From Thermanaerosceptrum fracticalcis (lineage in GTDB: Bacteria; Bacillota; Peptococcia; DRI-13), in assembly GCF_000746025.2 (NCBI RefSeq), contig NZ_CP045798.1:1-64000 (forward strand): DNA of 64,000 bases, written 5' to 3'. Below the pieces are notes generated by a model. That model searched no databases. It saw only the letters and a list, made by a program, of their open reading frames with translations, and was not told where the DNA came from. Shown in pieces: positions 16,819 through 25,618 of the stretch. Every line of letters begins with the position of its first letter. The first letter of the stretch is position 1. The position numbers and the translations under genes were made by a program.

Positions 16819-16972
16819 ACCTAATCTTAACCCATGTTTGGAAGTGGCGCTGCTGCTGCTCTTGATAGTAGTAGATAGCACACTCTTCCTCACAGAGCTG
16901 GATTGTTCTATCATTATAGGCTAATTCAATAGCATCGCCGTTAATTAGACTTCCACAGTAAGTACACATCAT
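16817..16972 (-). CDS. Cys-rich zinc-ribbon-like mini-protein (51 aa) behind a lysine riboswitch
   Basis: The start ATG (16972) follows AAAGGAGGAG at the right distance, so translation is well supported. The protein has a CTYC pair near the N-terminus and a second pair (CEEEC, about residues 27-31), the arrangement of a small zinc-binding ribbon, then a tail rich in Tyr and Gln (IYYYQEQQQRHF). No membrane segment is seen. A full L-box riboswitch and a hairpin lie upstream on the same strand with no other gene between, so this is the regulated gene. I do not recognise the family. A role in lysine sensing or transport control is only inferred. Confidence 0.75.
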   Translation of the reverse strand: MMCTYCGSLINGDAIELAYNDRTIQLCEEECAIYYYQEQQQRHFQTWVKIR

Positions 16973-17006
16973 AATACTCCTCCTTTGACATGGTAGAGAT
17001 AAGAAT

Positions 17007-17027
17007 AGCTTCAGGAGACCTGAAGCT
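17007..17027 (-). terminator. Hairpin between lysine riboswitch and small gene (expression platform)
   Basis: A perfect 9-bp stem (AGCTTCAGG / CCTGAAGCT) with a 3-base loop lies 30 bases below the aptamer. The downstream U-tract is weak (ATTCTTATCT), so it could act as a terminator or only as a spacer hairpin. Confidence 0.55.
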
Positions 17028-17054
17028 TACTAATGCTACATGCCCCTCCTTCCC

Positions 17055-17245
17055 TCCGTGAGATAGCGCTCCACCAGGAACCGGGATCTATCCCTGGTGA
17101 CAGTCCTGCACCTGTTCGATGCAGTCCCAGCCTCGGTAAGATGGGTGCTTACCGGACTTCGGCGATATCTCCTTTCCCCTTTTATCATAGCTTCCCAGCT
17201 CAAAAAGGTTACTCTTAGATACCGCGCCTCTACCTCACCTCGGTA
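17055..17245 (-). promoter_or_regulatory. Lysine riboswitch (L box)
   Basis: The minus strand contains all core L-box blocks in order: GAGGTAGAGGCGCGG, AAGAGTAACC, GGGGAAAGGAGATATCGCCGAAG (split in the core), a GCATCGAACAGGTGCA stem with GACTGTCACC, and GGAGCGCTATCTCAC. The P1 stem GTGAGGTAG / CTATCTCAC closes it with one G-U pair. These match the lysC leader of Bacillus subtilis in order and spacing. Only the 51-residue Cys-rich gene lies downstream. Confidence 0.92.
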
Positions 17246-17325
17246 AAGAGATGAGGTAATATTATGAAGTTATGTATACGATATCACATGTTACGGTGAA
17301 AATCAAGATTTTAATATTGGAAAAA

Positions 17326-17988
17326 TTATACTGGTTCAATGAGTTGAGGGTCATTATTGGCTGGCGAGTTGACCAGGGTAGAAACGGGGTAGAGGCTCAT
17401 CTCCTGGGCAGGATAGGGTTCCAAATAGCTTTGCAAGAGAGAAAAATCATGTATCTGTGGATTGAGCCAGGTTTCCCAGCGTTCCGGAGGAATAATGACC
17501 GGCATGCGGTTGTGGAGAGGCTGCACTAGTTCATTGGCCTCCGTGGTAATGATAGTACAGGTAAAGAGCGGTTCTCCCAGGGGGGTTAACCAGGCTTCCC
17601 AGAGTCCCGCCATTGCAAAAGGCTCTTTGTTCTTAAGAATAATGCGATAGGGTTTTTTGCCCGTCTTTGTTTTTTCCCACTCGTAAAAGCCATCGCCCGG
17701 TATGAGACAGCGTCTCCTTTTAAAGGCGTGACGGAAACTTGGTTTTTCTCTTAGGGATTCTGCCCGGGCATTAATTAATTTATGACCTATGGATATGTCT
17801 TTTGCCCAGGCGGGAATAAGTCCCCAGCGGGAAAAAGACAGGACCCGGGGACGATTACCGTGGATAACGGGAATGGCCTGGGCAGGTGCGGCGTTATAGA
17901 GGGGATAATAATCTCCTTCTACTAAGTTTAGTTCAAAATAGTGTTTAATTTCTTCCAGGTCTATGGTGATGGTAAAACGGCCGCACAT
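17326..17988 (-). CDS. SRAP-domain protein (YedK/HMCES type)
   Basis: The 220-residue protein starts MCGRFTITID; the Cys2 exposed after Met removal is the residue that forms a covalent link to abasic sites in single-stranded DNA. Other family marks are ARAESLREKPSF, RCLIPGDGFYEWEK and the TTEAN segment followed by RMPVI (with the catalytic His just before). It protects abasic sites at forks. A GGAGATAACC site precedes the ATG. No partner gene is adjacent. Confidence 0.93.
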   Translation of the reverse strand: MCGRFTITIDLEEIKHYFELNLVEGDYYPLYNAAPAQAIPVIHGNRPRVLSFSRWGLIPAWAKDISIGHKLINARAESLREKPSFRHAFKRRRCLIPGDGFYEWEKTKTGKKPYRIILKNKEPFAMAGLWEAWLTPLGEPLFTCTIITTEANELVQPLHNRMPVIIPPERWETWLNPQIHDFSLLQSYLEPYPAQEMSLYPVSTLVNSPANNDPQLIEPV

Positions 17989-18086
17989 GGTTATCTCCTC
18001 CAGAAAAAAATTTAAAGGGATATACGGGTATATGTGTTCTATGTTAATATAAAAATAGTAATAATTCTTTTTAGGAGGTGTTCTTT

Positions 18087-18602
18087 ATGATGCATCCTTT
18101 CCGTTGTGAAATTTGCGGGGAAACTTATTTAGGTTCTAGTCCTCCGGAACGATGTCCTTTCTGTGGCGCCGCTGGGAAACTGGTCCTGCCCGCTGCTGAA
18201 TGGATGAATTATGGGAAAATCGAGATGTGCCAGCAAAGTTATGAAGATTGTCAAAAGGCTTTAGAATTGGAATTGAATAACTATGCTTATTACAAATGTG
18301 CCGTTGCCAGGGCTCAGAGCCAGGTCACGGAAACCATCTTCAAACGTTTGATGAAGCATGAATTAGAACATGCTGAAGTATTTGCCAAGGCCATGGGCAT
18401 CGAGCTTCCCTCTGCACCAGATGTTACCTGCGCTGGTGATGATGTGACGAATATGGCTGAATCCAACAAACACGAAACAATGGCCATCAAGTTTTATATC
18501 GAGGCTGCCCGGAGAGCTCCCGAGCCCCGGATCCAGCAAATCTTCCGTGCCATTGCCGAAGTAGAGAATGAGCATTTGGTTACTACCAATATGTACAAAT
18601 AA
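18087..18602 (+). CDS. Rubrerythrin-like protein with N-terminal rubredoxin-type metal site
   Basis: The product has 171 residues from ATG 18087 (AGGAGG 8 bases upstream; a GTG at 18078 is inside that site). The N-terminus has two CxxC pairs (CEICGETY, CPFCGAAG) for one iron, followed by a ferritin-like four-helix region with Glu/His ligands (ELELNNYAYYK, KHELEHAEVF, ESNKHETMAIKFY, EVENEHLVT). Such proteins reduce peroxide in anaerobes. The order with the rubredoxin-like domain first is that of reverse rubrerythrins or related forms. It appears monocistronic. Confidence 0.85.
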   Translation: MMHPFRCEICGETYLGSSPPERCPFCGAAGKLVLPAAEWMNYGKIEMCQQSYEDCQKALELELNNYAYYKCAVARAQSQVTETIFKRLMKHELEHAEVFAKAMGIELPSAPDVTCAGDDVTNMAESNKHETMAIKFYIEAARRAPEPRIQQIFRAIAEVENEHLVTTNMYK

Positions 18603-18612
18603 TACCTGAACT

Positions 18613-18638
18613 AAGGAGCCTGAAATAAGGCTTCTTTT
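18613..18638 (+). terminator. Terminator after rubrerythrin-like gene
   Basis: AAGGAGCC pairs with GGCTTCTT (one G-U) around 8 bases, followed by TTCT. It also abuts the end of the convergent gene. Confidence 0.6.
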
Positions 18639-19259
18639 CTATCGGGCTAAATCCGCCAGTGTGTGGGTATGAAAGGTCCCATGCCAGAAGATAGTGATCT
18701 TTTCTTCTTTCTTCAGGCAGGTTTCTCTCACTTCCGGAGGTATGGGGATACCCCATCCCTTGAAAAACCAGAGGGCATAACCCTGTACCACAGGGTTTGG
18801 GGAGGAGAGAAGGGGCAGCAGGTCAGGTAAAAACGGGTCGATGAGGGATTGGTCTTTTTCTGCAATGATTGCCACGGCCCAGAGCAAACCTGGGTGGAGG
18901 ATGGGGTTCTCTAAAGCTGTTGTAATTAACATGGGTGTAAGGTCTCCATATTTTTGGGGATGGGCGGCAATGATAACACCCATAGCCTCAGGAGCACCCC
19001 AGGGAACATTGCCGCTTTCATCATTCATAGCCCACAAAAAGCGGCGCAGCAGGTTGCGGTAGTACTCGGGCTTTATTTCCGGAACTTTTTCCACTAAAAA
19101 GCCCAAGGCCTCTAAAGCCGTCCAGCGCAGGGGCTCCTCGGGATTATAGAGATGTTGTATCAGGTGTTTGAATACCGCCGTATTTTTTCCGGCTAAGACA
19201 GCCAGGGCATAAAAGTCTTTATTGATGAGTAGCTCTTTGATATAGTCCTTGTGGAACAT
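18639..19259 (-). CDS. HEAT-repeat protein, DVU0298-like
   Basis: The protein has 206 residues. ATG 19259 is taken as start because TAGGTGATC lies upstream; a GTG at 19268 lies inside that site. It is built of helical pairs of about 35 residues (for example EEPLRWTALEALGFLVEKV and NPVVQGYALWFFKGWG), as in the DVU0298 family of anaerobes. A conserved GNVPWGAPEAMG segment is typical. The role of the family is unknown; it may be a scaffold. It is convergent with the rubrerythrin-like gene. Confidence 0.75.
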   Translation of the reverse strand: MFHKDYIKELLINKDFYALAVLAGKNTAVFKHLIQHLYNPEEPLRWTALEALGFLVEKVPEIKPEYYRNLLRRFLWAMNDESGNVPWGAPEAMGVIIAAHPQKYGDLTPMLITTALENPILHPGLLWAVAIIAEKDQSLIDPFLPDLLPLLSSPNPVVQGYALWFFKGWGIPIPPEVRETCLKKEEKITIFWHGTFHTHTLADLAR

Positions 19260-19429
19260 AACGATCACCTAAAATTAGTAATTGTTATTAATTATACACT
19301 ATTTATGGCGTGCCTGGTATTAGAAATTTTGTTCTATTTCTATTTTATGTTTATGCGAATCAATTTCATAATTCCTGTACTAAAATAAACGTTTCCTATC
19401 GGAGCGAGGCTCAAACAAACTTAATCTGA

Positions 19430-19585
19430 CCCTATCCGGTGCGTTTTGGCGATACCATTACGGCCGTCGCGGAAGTCATTGAAAAGAACGTAGAAAAGAA
19501 ACGGGTTATTCTTCGTACCTACTGCACCAACCAACATGGTGAACTGGTTTTTGATGGGACGACTGCCCAGTACATGAAAATTTAG
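19430..19585 (+). pseudogene. MaoC-like hydratase, C-terminal fragment
   Basis: A frame of about 50 residues reads PVRFGDTITAVAEV, then NQHGELVFDG, which matches the C-terminal half of MaoC/PhaJ-type enoyl-CoA hydratases. It has a stop just upstream in frame, no start region and no catalytic Asp/His motif. It lies 27 bases before the ETF-type Fe-S oxidoreductase gene, which fits a lost beta-oxidation neighbourhood. Confidence 0.6.
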
Positions 19586-19612
19586 TATTAGCCTGGTAAA
19601 GGGGGGATAAGC

Positions 19613-21631
19613 ATGGTACCTACCAGGGAACTGTACTGGAACATTGACGGTCATTTATTAATGTATGGCGTATTTGTCGTAGTTTTAGGTATTTTCTTCT
19701 ACGGGCTGTACCGGCACTATACTCTATGGCGCATGGGTAAACCCGAGGCACGGCTTAACAATTACGCTCAGAGAATTGTGCAGGTCCTAATGGGGACTCT
19801 GCTTCATAAAAAGATTTTCCGTGAAACCTTCCCGGGTTTAATGCATGGTTTTATTTTCTATGGTTTTCTTATCTTATTCATTGGCACTTTAATTGTGGGG
19901 CTCCAGGCTGATTTGGGCTGGCAAGTCCTGTACGGCAATTTCTATTTGCTTTTCTCTTTGCTGACAGATCTTTTTGGCCTGCTGGTCCTGGTAGGCCTGG
20001 GGATGGCTTTTTACCGCAGATATTTCTTAAAGCCCGACCGCCTGGATAATAGGGCAGATGATGCACTTGTTCTGGCTATCTTGTTTGTAGTTGTGATCAC
20101 AGGCTTTCTTTTAGAAGGATTGCGTATGGTGGCTACCCAGGACCCCTGGCAGGCCTGGTCGCCTGTAGGGTTGATCTTCGGGTTGCCCTGGCGCAGTTTA
20201 AGTATGGAATCCCTAAAAACTGCCCACAGCTGGCTGTGGTGGTTCCATATGCTCCTTTCCATGGGCTTTATTGCTTATTTACCCTACTCCAAGCTTTTCC
20301 ACATCCTTTTGATTCCCGCCAACCAGTTCCTGGTTGATCCCCAGTCGGGGATTGCCCTTTCTAAACTGGATCTGGAAGATGAGGAAGCTGAAAGTTTTGG
20401 AGTAGGCAGAATCAGGGATTTCACCTGGAAGCAGTTGTTTGATACGGAAGCTTGTGTGCGCTGCGGACGCTGCCAGGATAACTGTCCTGCTTATCTTTCG
20501 GGCAAGCCCCTTTCTCCTAAAGCCTTGACCCAGGACCTGAAGGCCGAACTGTATAATTGCCGAGGAACAGTAGGATCCGGGACTGGAAAGGCTTTACCGG
20601 AAGCGGCCGCTGCCCAGGAAAGTGGCAGCCTGTTTAATGAAAGAATTACTCCGGAGACCAACTGGTTCTGTACCACCTGTCTTTCCTGCCAGGAACAATG
20701 CCCGGCCTCCATCGAACATGTCCAGAAGATTGTAGATATGCGGCGTTATCTGGTGATGACAGAAGGCGAAATGCCCGGTGAACTGCAGCTTACCTTCCGT
20801 AACCTGGAGAACAACGGCAATCCCTGGGGATTGGGCTGGGCTGCCAGGACAAACTGGCTGGAAGGGCTGGAGGTTAAACTGGCTGAGGATGGGGAAATCG
20901 GGGATGAGACGATACTTTACTGGCCGGGCTGTTCGGGGGCCTTTGATGAGCGAAATAAAAAGGTAAGCTTGGCTCTTGTTAAGCTGTTCCAGGCGGCAGG
21001 AGTGGACTTCGTGGTCCTGGGTAACCAGGAAAAATGCTGCGGTGATTTGGCCCGTCGTTTGGGCAATGAATACCTGTACCAGATGCTGGCCATGGAGAAT
21101 ATTGAGAACCTTAATGTCCTGGGTGTGAAAACCATCGTGACCCAGTGTCCTCACTGCTACAACACCTTGAAACATGAGTATCCCCACTTGGGCGGCAAAT
21201 ACCGTGTCTTACATCACAGCGAATTTCTGGCCCAGCTTATTGCTAAGGGAAGACTGGTTTTTGAGCAAGGTGAATTAAAGAGCATTACCTACCATGATTC
21301 CTGCTATCTGGGGCGTTATAACGGCCTGTACCGGGAGCCCCGGCAGGTTTTACAGGCTGTGCCCGGTGTCCGGGTAGTAGAAATGCCCCGCCATTTGGAA
21401 ACCAGTTTTTGCTGCGGCGGCGGCGGAGGCCGCATGTGGCTGGAAGAACATGGCCAGAAAATCAATATGCTGCGCACTGAGGAAGCCCTGTCCACCAGGA
21501 GTGAAATGATATGTACCGCCTGTCCCTTCTGCCTGACCATGCTGGGGGACGGCGTGAAAACCAAAGAACAACAGGATTTTGTCCAGGTGCGGGATATTGC
21601 CGAAGTACTGGCAGAATCCTTGAAACAATAG
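19613..21631 (+). CDS. Membrane Fe-S oxidoreductase, probable ETF:quinone oxidoreductase (HdrD-like)
   Basis: This 672-residue protein starts with ATG after AAAGGGGGG. Residues 1-250 hold five or six membrane helices of nitrate-reductase-gamma type. A ferredoxin domain has two [4Fe-4S] motifs (CVRCGRCQDNCP; CTTCLSCQEQCP), and two CCG domains follow (GNQEKCCGDLARRLG, then CPHCYN; HDSCYLGRYN, then SFCCGGGGG). Such proteins sit beside EtfBA or acyl-CoA dehydrogenase genes and pass electrons from beta-oxidation to menaquinone. No etf gene is in this window; only the MaoC fragment supports that link. The membrane heme b ligands cannot be proved by eye. Confidence 0.88.
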   Translation: MVPTRELYWNIDGHLLMYGVFVVVLGIFFYGLYRHYTLWRMGKPEARLNNYAQRIVQVLMGTLLHKKIFRETFPGLMHGFIFYGFLILFIGTLIVGLQADLGWQVLYGNFYLLFSLLTDLFGLLVLVGLGMAFYRRYFLKPDRLDNRADDALVLAILFVVVITGFLLEGLRMVATQDPWQAWSPVGLIFGLPWRSLSMESLKTAHSWLWWFHMLLSMGFIAYLPYSKLFHILLIPANQFLVDPQSGIALSKLDLEDEEAESFGVGRIRDFTWKQLFDTEACVRCGRCQDNCPAYLSGKPLSPKALTQDLKAELYNCRGTVGSGTGKALPEAAAAQESGSLFNERITPETNWFCTTCLSCQEQCPASIEHVQKIVDMRRYLVMTEGEMPGELQLTFRNLENNGNPWGLGWAARTNWLEGLEVKLAEDGEIGDETILYWPGCSGAFDERNKKVSLALVKLFQAAGVDFVVLGNQEKCCGDLARRLGNEYLYQMLAMENIENLNVLGVKTIVTQCPHCYNTLKHEYPHLGGKYRVLHHSEFLAQLIAKGRLVFEQGELKSITYHDSCYLGRYNGLYREPRQVLQAVPGVRVVEMPRHLETSFCCGGGGGRMWLEEHGQKINMLRTEEALSTRSEMICTACPFCLTMLGDGVKTKEQQDFVQVRDIAEVLAESLKQ

Positions 21632-21643
21632 AGGAGAGTTCAT

Positions 21644-22243
21644 ATGGGTAGAAAAATCGTGATAACTTCCGAATATTTTGGGCGCTTTTCTCCCGCCGGT
21701 TACAAGATTTATACAACTTTAGATACAAAAGTGCAAAAGAAAATGGAGGAGGTTTATACTAACCCGCTTCATTTTCCCAAAGGTGAGAATAATGAAATAA
21801 TACAATCGGCCATGGTGGTGATTGATCACCGTACAGGCTAAATCAAAGGACTGGTAGGTGGGAGGAACCAGGAGGGGAAAAGGAGTTTTGACCGGGCGAC
21901 ACAGGCATTACGCCAGCCGGGATCGGCCATTAAACCCATCGTTGTTTTCGCACCCGCTTTAGAAAAAAGGTTATTCTCCGGCTACAGTCAATGATGATTA
22001 TCCGGAAGCTTATCGCAACAACGAGGAAGTGGGGGCTCCCAAGAACTATGACAAGCGCTATAGAGGACTAGTCTCCATGAGAACTGCTGTCCAGTATTCC
22101 ATCAATGACTGATCAGTCAAAATGCTTCAGCAAATTGGTGTAGCCGAAGGTTTTAAATTTGCCGAAAGACTGGTATTTCCACGTTAGTCCCCAGCGGCAA
22201 ACAAAAGATATGGTATTATCATCTGGTGGGTGGATTATAACAT
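21644..22243 (+). pseudogene. Penicillin-binding protein 1A-type fragment, decayed
   Basis: The frame begins MGRKIVITSEYFG after GAGGAGAG, then reads AGYKIYTTLDTKVQKKMEE, the transpeptidase linker typical of class A PBPs, and stops at 21839. Homology goes on in frame after that stop (GLVGGRNQEGKRSFDRATQA, QPGSAIKPIVVF), then shifts frame at the TTAGAAAAAAGG run. A further TGA lies just after SINDXSVK-like DNA. The nucleophile Ser region (SAIKP) is present, but the rest of the domain is lost. Confidence 0.75.
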
Positions 22244-22252
22244 ATGGTTGTG

Positions 22253-24112
22253 TTACATAATTTCCATCATCTCCAGGGCCAGTTGAACTTTCAGCCGGTG
22301 GTTATAGTCTTCCAGGTCTAAGCCCAGTATTTCTTCGATTCTTTTCAACCTGTAGCTCAGGGTGTTCCCGTGGATGTTTAGTTTTTCCTTGGTAAAGGAC
22401 CAGTTACCGTTACTCTTGATATAGGTAAGGAGTGTAACCAGGAACTCGTTGCGTGAGGCGTTGGAATAATTCAATAGATTACCCAGAGTCTTCTCCACAA
22501 AATCCCGGAGTACTTCAGGGGGGTTGTTGAGGAGGATTTTTTTTATTTCCAGTTCCTCATAAAAAACGATAAATTCGCCTTGATAAAGCTGGCTGCCGAT
22601 TTTAAGGGCCTGCATGGCATTGTTATAACTGTTTTTAAAGCTTGCAATATCTGCGAAACCATCGCTTATCCCTGCTGAGATGGTTTTGTGACTCCTGGGC
22701 AAGATAGATTTTACCTGGTCGTTGAATAGTATTTTTTCCAGGGATTTTTTAGTCAGGTTGGAAAGGGTTATTTTGTTTAATTCCAGGATGAAGATAATGT
22801 TGTGGCCTTTAATGATGGAAATGGTATTGGGAAAACAAGTGAGCAAGGCTCTTGATAAGTACTCGTTTAACCTTTTCTGGCAGTAAATAAACTCCGGATT
22901 GTAAAGATTGCCGTCTTTTTTTTTCATAGAAGTGTTCATGAGTTGCAAAACCATGATCTGGTGCTCTTTTTCCGTATTGTAGCCGTACTGCCTGCACAGT
23001 TTTCCCACATAGCTGTAATCGTAGCTGAGAATCAGGTTATCCAGGAAATCGCCTTTGAGTTTTTGTTCTATTTCCTGAATTTCGTTGATTTTTAGCAGTT
23101 CCAGGGCCAGGATGGTTGAGCCTCTTTCCAGGGTTATTTTGTCCTTCTCCGATGTAAGAGGGTTTCTGCTTATTACGCCCAGCCAGCCCAGGGTATCTTT
23201 ACTGACCACAATCGGGTTGAGAAAGAGGTTGTAATCTGTTTCGGGAATTTTATATACTGTACTGCTCAAATTGCTGAGTTTCTGGGAAATGCTGGCCCTG
23301 TTTCTTTTTAATATTTTTAGGGGTACGCTTCTTTCAAGCACATAATTTCTGATGTTAAAGAAAAGGTCCAAAATAATTATATCCCTGTCTATGAGTACGG
23401 AAAGCTCGTGAATGATGTCCTGCGCGGAACAGCCTTCTAGGACCATTGTTGTCAGTTTATTGTGCAGGACTGCCGAGTATTCAAACTCGTTCCGCTGTTT
23501 TTCGATTATTTTGTTATACCTCTGTAAATTTCTATTGTTCTGAATCTCTTTTTCATAATTGAGAGCGTTATTGACCGCGATAGCCGCCTGGATAGAAATG
23601 ACCCGGAGAAATTCCAGGTCGTCTTCATTCAAGGGGCTTTCTTTTTTGAAGTTGTCCACGACGATGACGCCTAGGCACTTTTCCCTGAAAATCAGAGGAC
23701 AGCAGATAGTGCTGTGTATTCTGGGAAAAAGATTTTCGTATGTGTTTTTAATGATTTCCCTGTTAGCCTTTTCCATAGTAGCGACTGCTCGTTGAACCTC
23801 CTCGTAACTGCTGAAGAGCAGAGGCTTCCTGCTGGTAAAGGTGATACCGGTCATGGACTCATCAGGTTTAAGCTTTACTTTCTCGACTTCACTGTCAAAC
23901 CCTACATAGGAACGTACTTCAAGCAGTTGTTCTTCTTCGTTATAAAGAAAAATAATGCCTGCGTCACCTCCCTTGATATATTTCAGGCATTCCGCGAGCA
24001 ATGCGTTAAGGATATAACTGGTGTCCTGGGCTGAATTTAGAAGTTCCGAGAGTTTAAGCAGTGCCTCCAGCCTTTCGACTTTATTCTGGTTTTGTGTGTA
24101 AATTTCACTCAT
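22253..24112 (-). CDS. PucR/CdaR-family transcriptional regulator with GAF domain
   Basis: The product has about 619 residues. ATG 24112 follows AAGGTGG; a GTG at 24121 is inside that site. Residues about 10-180 form a GAF sensor domain (AECLKYIKGGDAGIIFLYN, STICCPLIFREKCLGVIVVDNF), the middle is a PucR-type GGDEF-like region, and the C-terminus is the HTH_30 domain (LVTLLTYIKSNGNWSFTKEK, HGNTLSYRLKRIEEILG). It is divergent from the carbamoylase operon, and inverted repeats lie between. It probably controls that operon in response to an N-containing compound; the ligand is not known. Confidence 0.85.
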   Translation of the reverse strand: MSEIYTQNQNKVERLEALLKLSELLNSAQDTSYILNALLAECLKYIKGGDAGIIFLYNEEEQLLEVRSYVGFDSEVEKVKLKPDESMTGITFTSRKPLLFSSYEEVQRAVATMEKANREIIKNTYENLFPRIHSTICCPLIFREKCLGVIVVDNFKKESPLNEDDLEFLRVISIQAAIAVNNALNYEKEIQNNRNLQRYNKIIEKQRNEFEYSAVLHNKLTTMVLEGCSAQDIIHELSVLIDRDIIILDLFFNIRNYVLERSVPLKILKRNRASISQKLSNLSSTVYKIPETDYNLFLNPIVVSKDTLGWLGVISRNPLTSEKDKITLERGSTILALELLKINEIQEIEQKLKGDFLDNLILSYDYSYVGKLCRQYGYNTEKEHQIMVLQLMNTSMKKKDGNLYNPEFIYCQKRLNEYLSRALLTCFPNTISIIKGHNIIFILELNKITLSNLTKKSLEKILFNDQVKSILPRSHKTISAGISDGFADIASFKNSYNNAMQALKIGSQLYQGEFIVFYEELEIKKILLNNPPEVLRDFVEKTLGNLLNYSNASRNEFLVTLLTYIKSNGNWSFTKEKLNIHGNTLSYRLKRIEEILGLDLEDYNHRLKVQLALEMMEIM

Positions 24113-24132
24113 ATTAACCACCTTATTGTATA

Positions 24133-24209
24133 GTTGTTAAAAACAACAAAGATAATGATAAATATTCGTTGTTAAAAACATAGATTAATTAAAGTCTACC
24201 TGATAGACT
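24133..24209. promoter_or_regulatory. Candidate operators between regulator and carbamoylase operon
   Basis: Three inverted repeats lie in the 193-bp divergent gap: GTTGTTAAAAACAAC (perfect, 24133-24147), a near copy GTTGTTAAAAACA (24168-24180) 35 bp further on, and AGTCTACCTGATAGACT (perfect, 24193-24209). The first two are probably sites of the PucR-type regulator. The assignment is inferred from symmetry and position. Confidence 0.5.
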
Positions 24210-24305
24210 GAATAATATCAATAAATAGTAATACTTATGCAAAATATGATTGCTCTTATGTATATAGATATATATAGAGCAGCCATGTCCGGGAGTGCAT
24301 GAAAA

Positions 24306-25550
24306 ATGAAGACCAATCTTGAGAGAATAAAACAAGACCTTGAGGAACTGACTAAGTTTACGGCCACGCCGGGGGAAGGAATGACCAGGCTGTCACTGAC
24401 AGAAGAGGATCAAAAGACCCGGGGGTATCTTACCAGGGAAATGAGAAGCCTGGGCATCCAGGTTTATGAAGATGCTGCAGGCAACTTATTTGGGAGAATT
24501 GAAGGTGAGCTTAAGGATGGGCCCGTGGTGATGGTTGGGTCCCATTTTGATTCTGTTAGAAATGGGGGCAATTTTGACGGACCAGCGGGTGTTGTCGCGG
24601 GCTTGGAGATAGCCAGGGTAATCATGGAAAACAACATCAAGACCAGGTACCCCGTGGAAGTTGTGGCCATGATTGAAGAAGAAGGGGGAAGGTTTGGCCA
24701 AGGGCTGTACGGAAGCAAGGCCATGGCCGGGAAAGTAACCAAAGAGCAACTCATGCAAAACAGGGATGAGAATGGTATCTCCATGTTTGAAGCCATGAAA
24801 GATTTCGGTCTTAACCCGGAAAGAATTGAAACGGCCAGGAGAGATAAGAACAAAATAAAGGCATTTCTTGAGCTGCACATTGAGCAGGGACCTGTTCTCG
24901 AAAAAAACGGTGAAGAGGTAGGTATTGTTCATTACATAGTGGGTATTCACGAGTTCAGGGTAAAACTAAAGGGCAGGCCGGACCATGCCGGGACTACTCC
25001 CATGGATATGAGGGCAGACCCCCTTGATGCGGCCTCCAAGGTAATTAGCAGGATCAGCGGCTTGGCCCGGGAAGCAGGGCAGGGCACAGTGGTCACAGTG
25101 GGAATCCTGAATGTAAAACCTGGGGCAGCCAATATTGTGCCGTCGGAAGTGGTGTTTACTGTTGATATCAGGTCTAAAGATTCCAGTTGCATAGACTGGG
25201 TGGGCCGGCAAATTCAAATGAGTTTGGAAACAGTTACGGCAGGCACCAAAGTGAGATACGAAATGGAAGACTTGCTCAAAGTTGAGCCAGTGGAATTATC
25301 ACAGGGCATCAGGGATATCATGGGGAAATACTGCGAAAAAAAAGGTATTGCCTGGAGGGAAATGTTGAGCGGAGCCGGGCATGACGCTATGGTCATGGCT
25401 GGGATTACAGATGCCGGCCTGGTTTTTGTCCCCAGCAAAGGAGGCCGGAGCCACTGTCCCGAAGAATGGACAGATTATAGAGAAATTCAGAAAGGCATAG
25501 AAGTTCTATTACACACGGTACTGGATATTGCTGAGATAATTGATAATTAA
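24306..25550 (+). CDS. M20-family N-carbamoyl-L-amino acid hydrolase / allantoate amidohydrolase
   Basis: This 414-residue enzyme has the Zn-binding pattern of the hydantoinase/carbamoylase family: GSHFDSVRNGGNFDGPAG (His and Asp), MIEEEGGRFGQG (Glu pair) and LELHIEQGPVLE (His), plus the dimer lid RVKLKGRPDHAGTTPMDMR. It removes the carbamoyl group from N-carbamoyl amino acids or acts on allantoate. It is the first gene of a rightward operon with a transporter and a second M20 enzyme, under the divergent PucR-type regulator, so it belongs to a nitrogen-compound use pathway. Confidence 0.88.
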   Translation: MKTNLERIKQDLEELTKFTATPGEGMTRLSLTEEDQKTRGYLTREMRSLGIQVYEDAAGNLFGRIEGELKDGPVVMVGSHFDSVRNGGNFDGPAGVVAGLEIARVIMENNIKTRYPVEVVAMIEEEGGRFGQGLYGSKAMAGKVTKEQLMQNRDENGISMFEAMKDFGLNPERIETARRDKNKIKAFLELHIEQGPVLEKNGEEVGIVHYIVGIHEFRVKLKGRPDHAGTTPMDMRADPLDAASKVISRISGLAREAGQGTVVTVGILNVKPGAANIVPSEVVFTVDIRSKDSSCIDWVGRQIQMSLETVTAGTKVRYEMEDLLKVEPVELSQGIRDIMGKYCEKKGIAWREMLSGAGHDAMVMAGITDAGLVFVPSKGGRSHCPEEWTDYREIQKGIEVLLHTVLDIAEIIDN

Positions 25551-25618
25551 TGTGATAATCCTGGTGATTTCGCCAGGTTAACATATAAACTACTCTATCA
25601 GAAAAAGAGGTGTATTTA

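Noticed and set aside
17007-17027. Stand-alone terminator of the SRAP gene
   Set aside because: The SRAP gene ends 300 bp upstream and the riboswitch lies between, so the hairpin belongs to the riboswitch unit.
21644-21841. Intact 65-residue protein
   Set aside because: Penicillin-binding protein homology goes on past the stop in frame, so this is the first part of a pseudogene.
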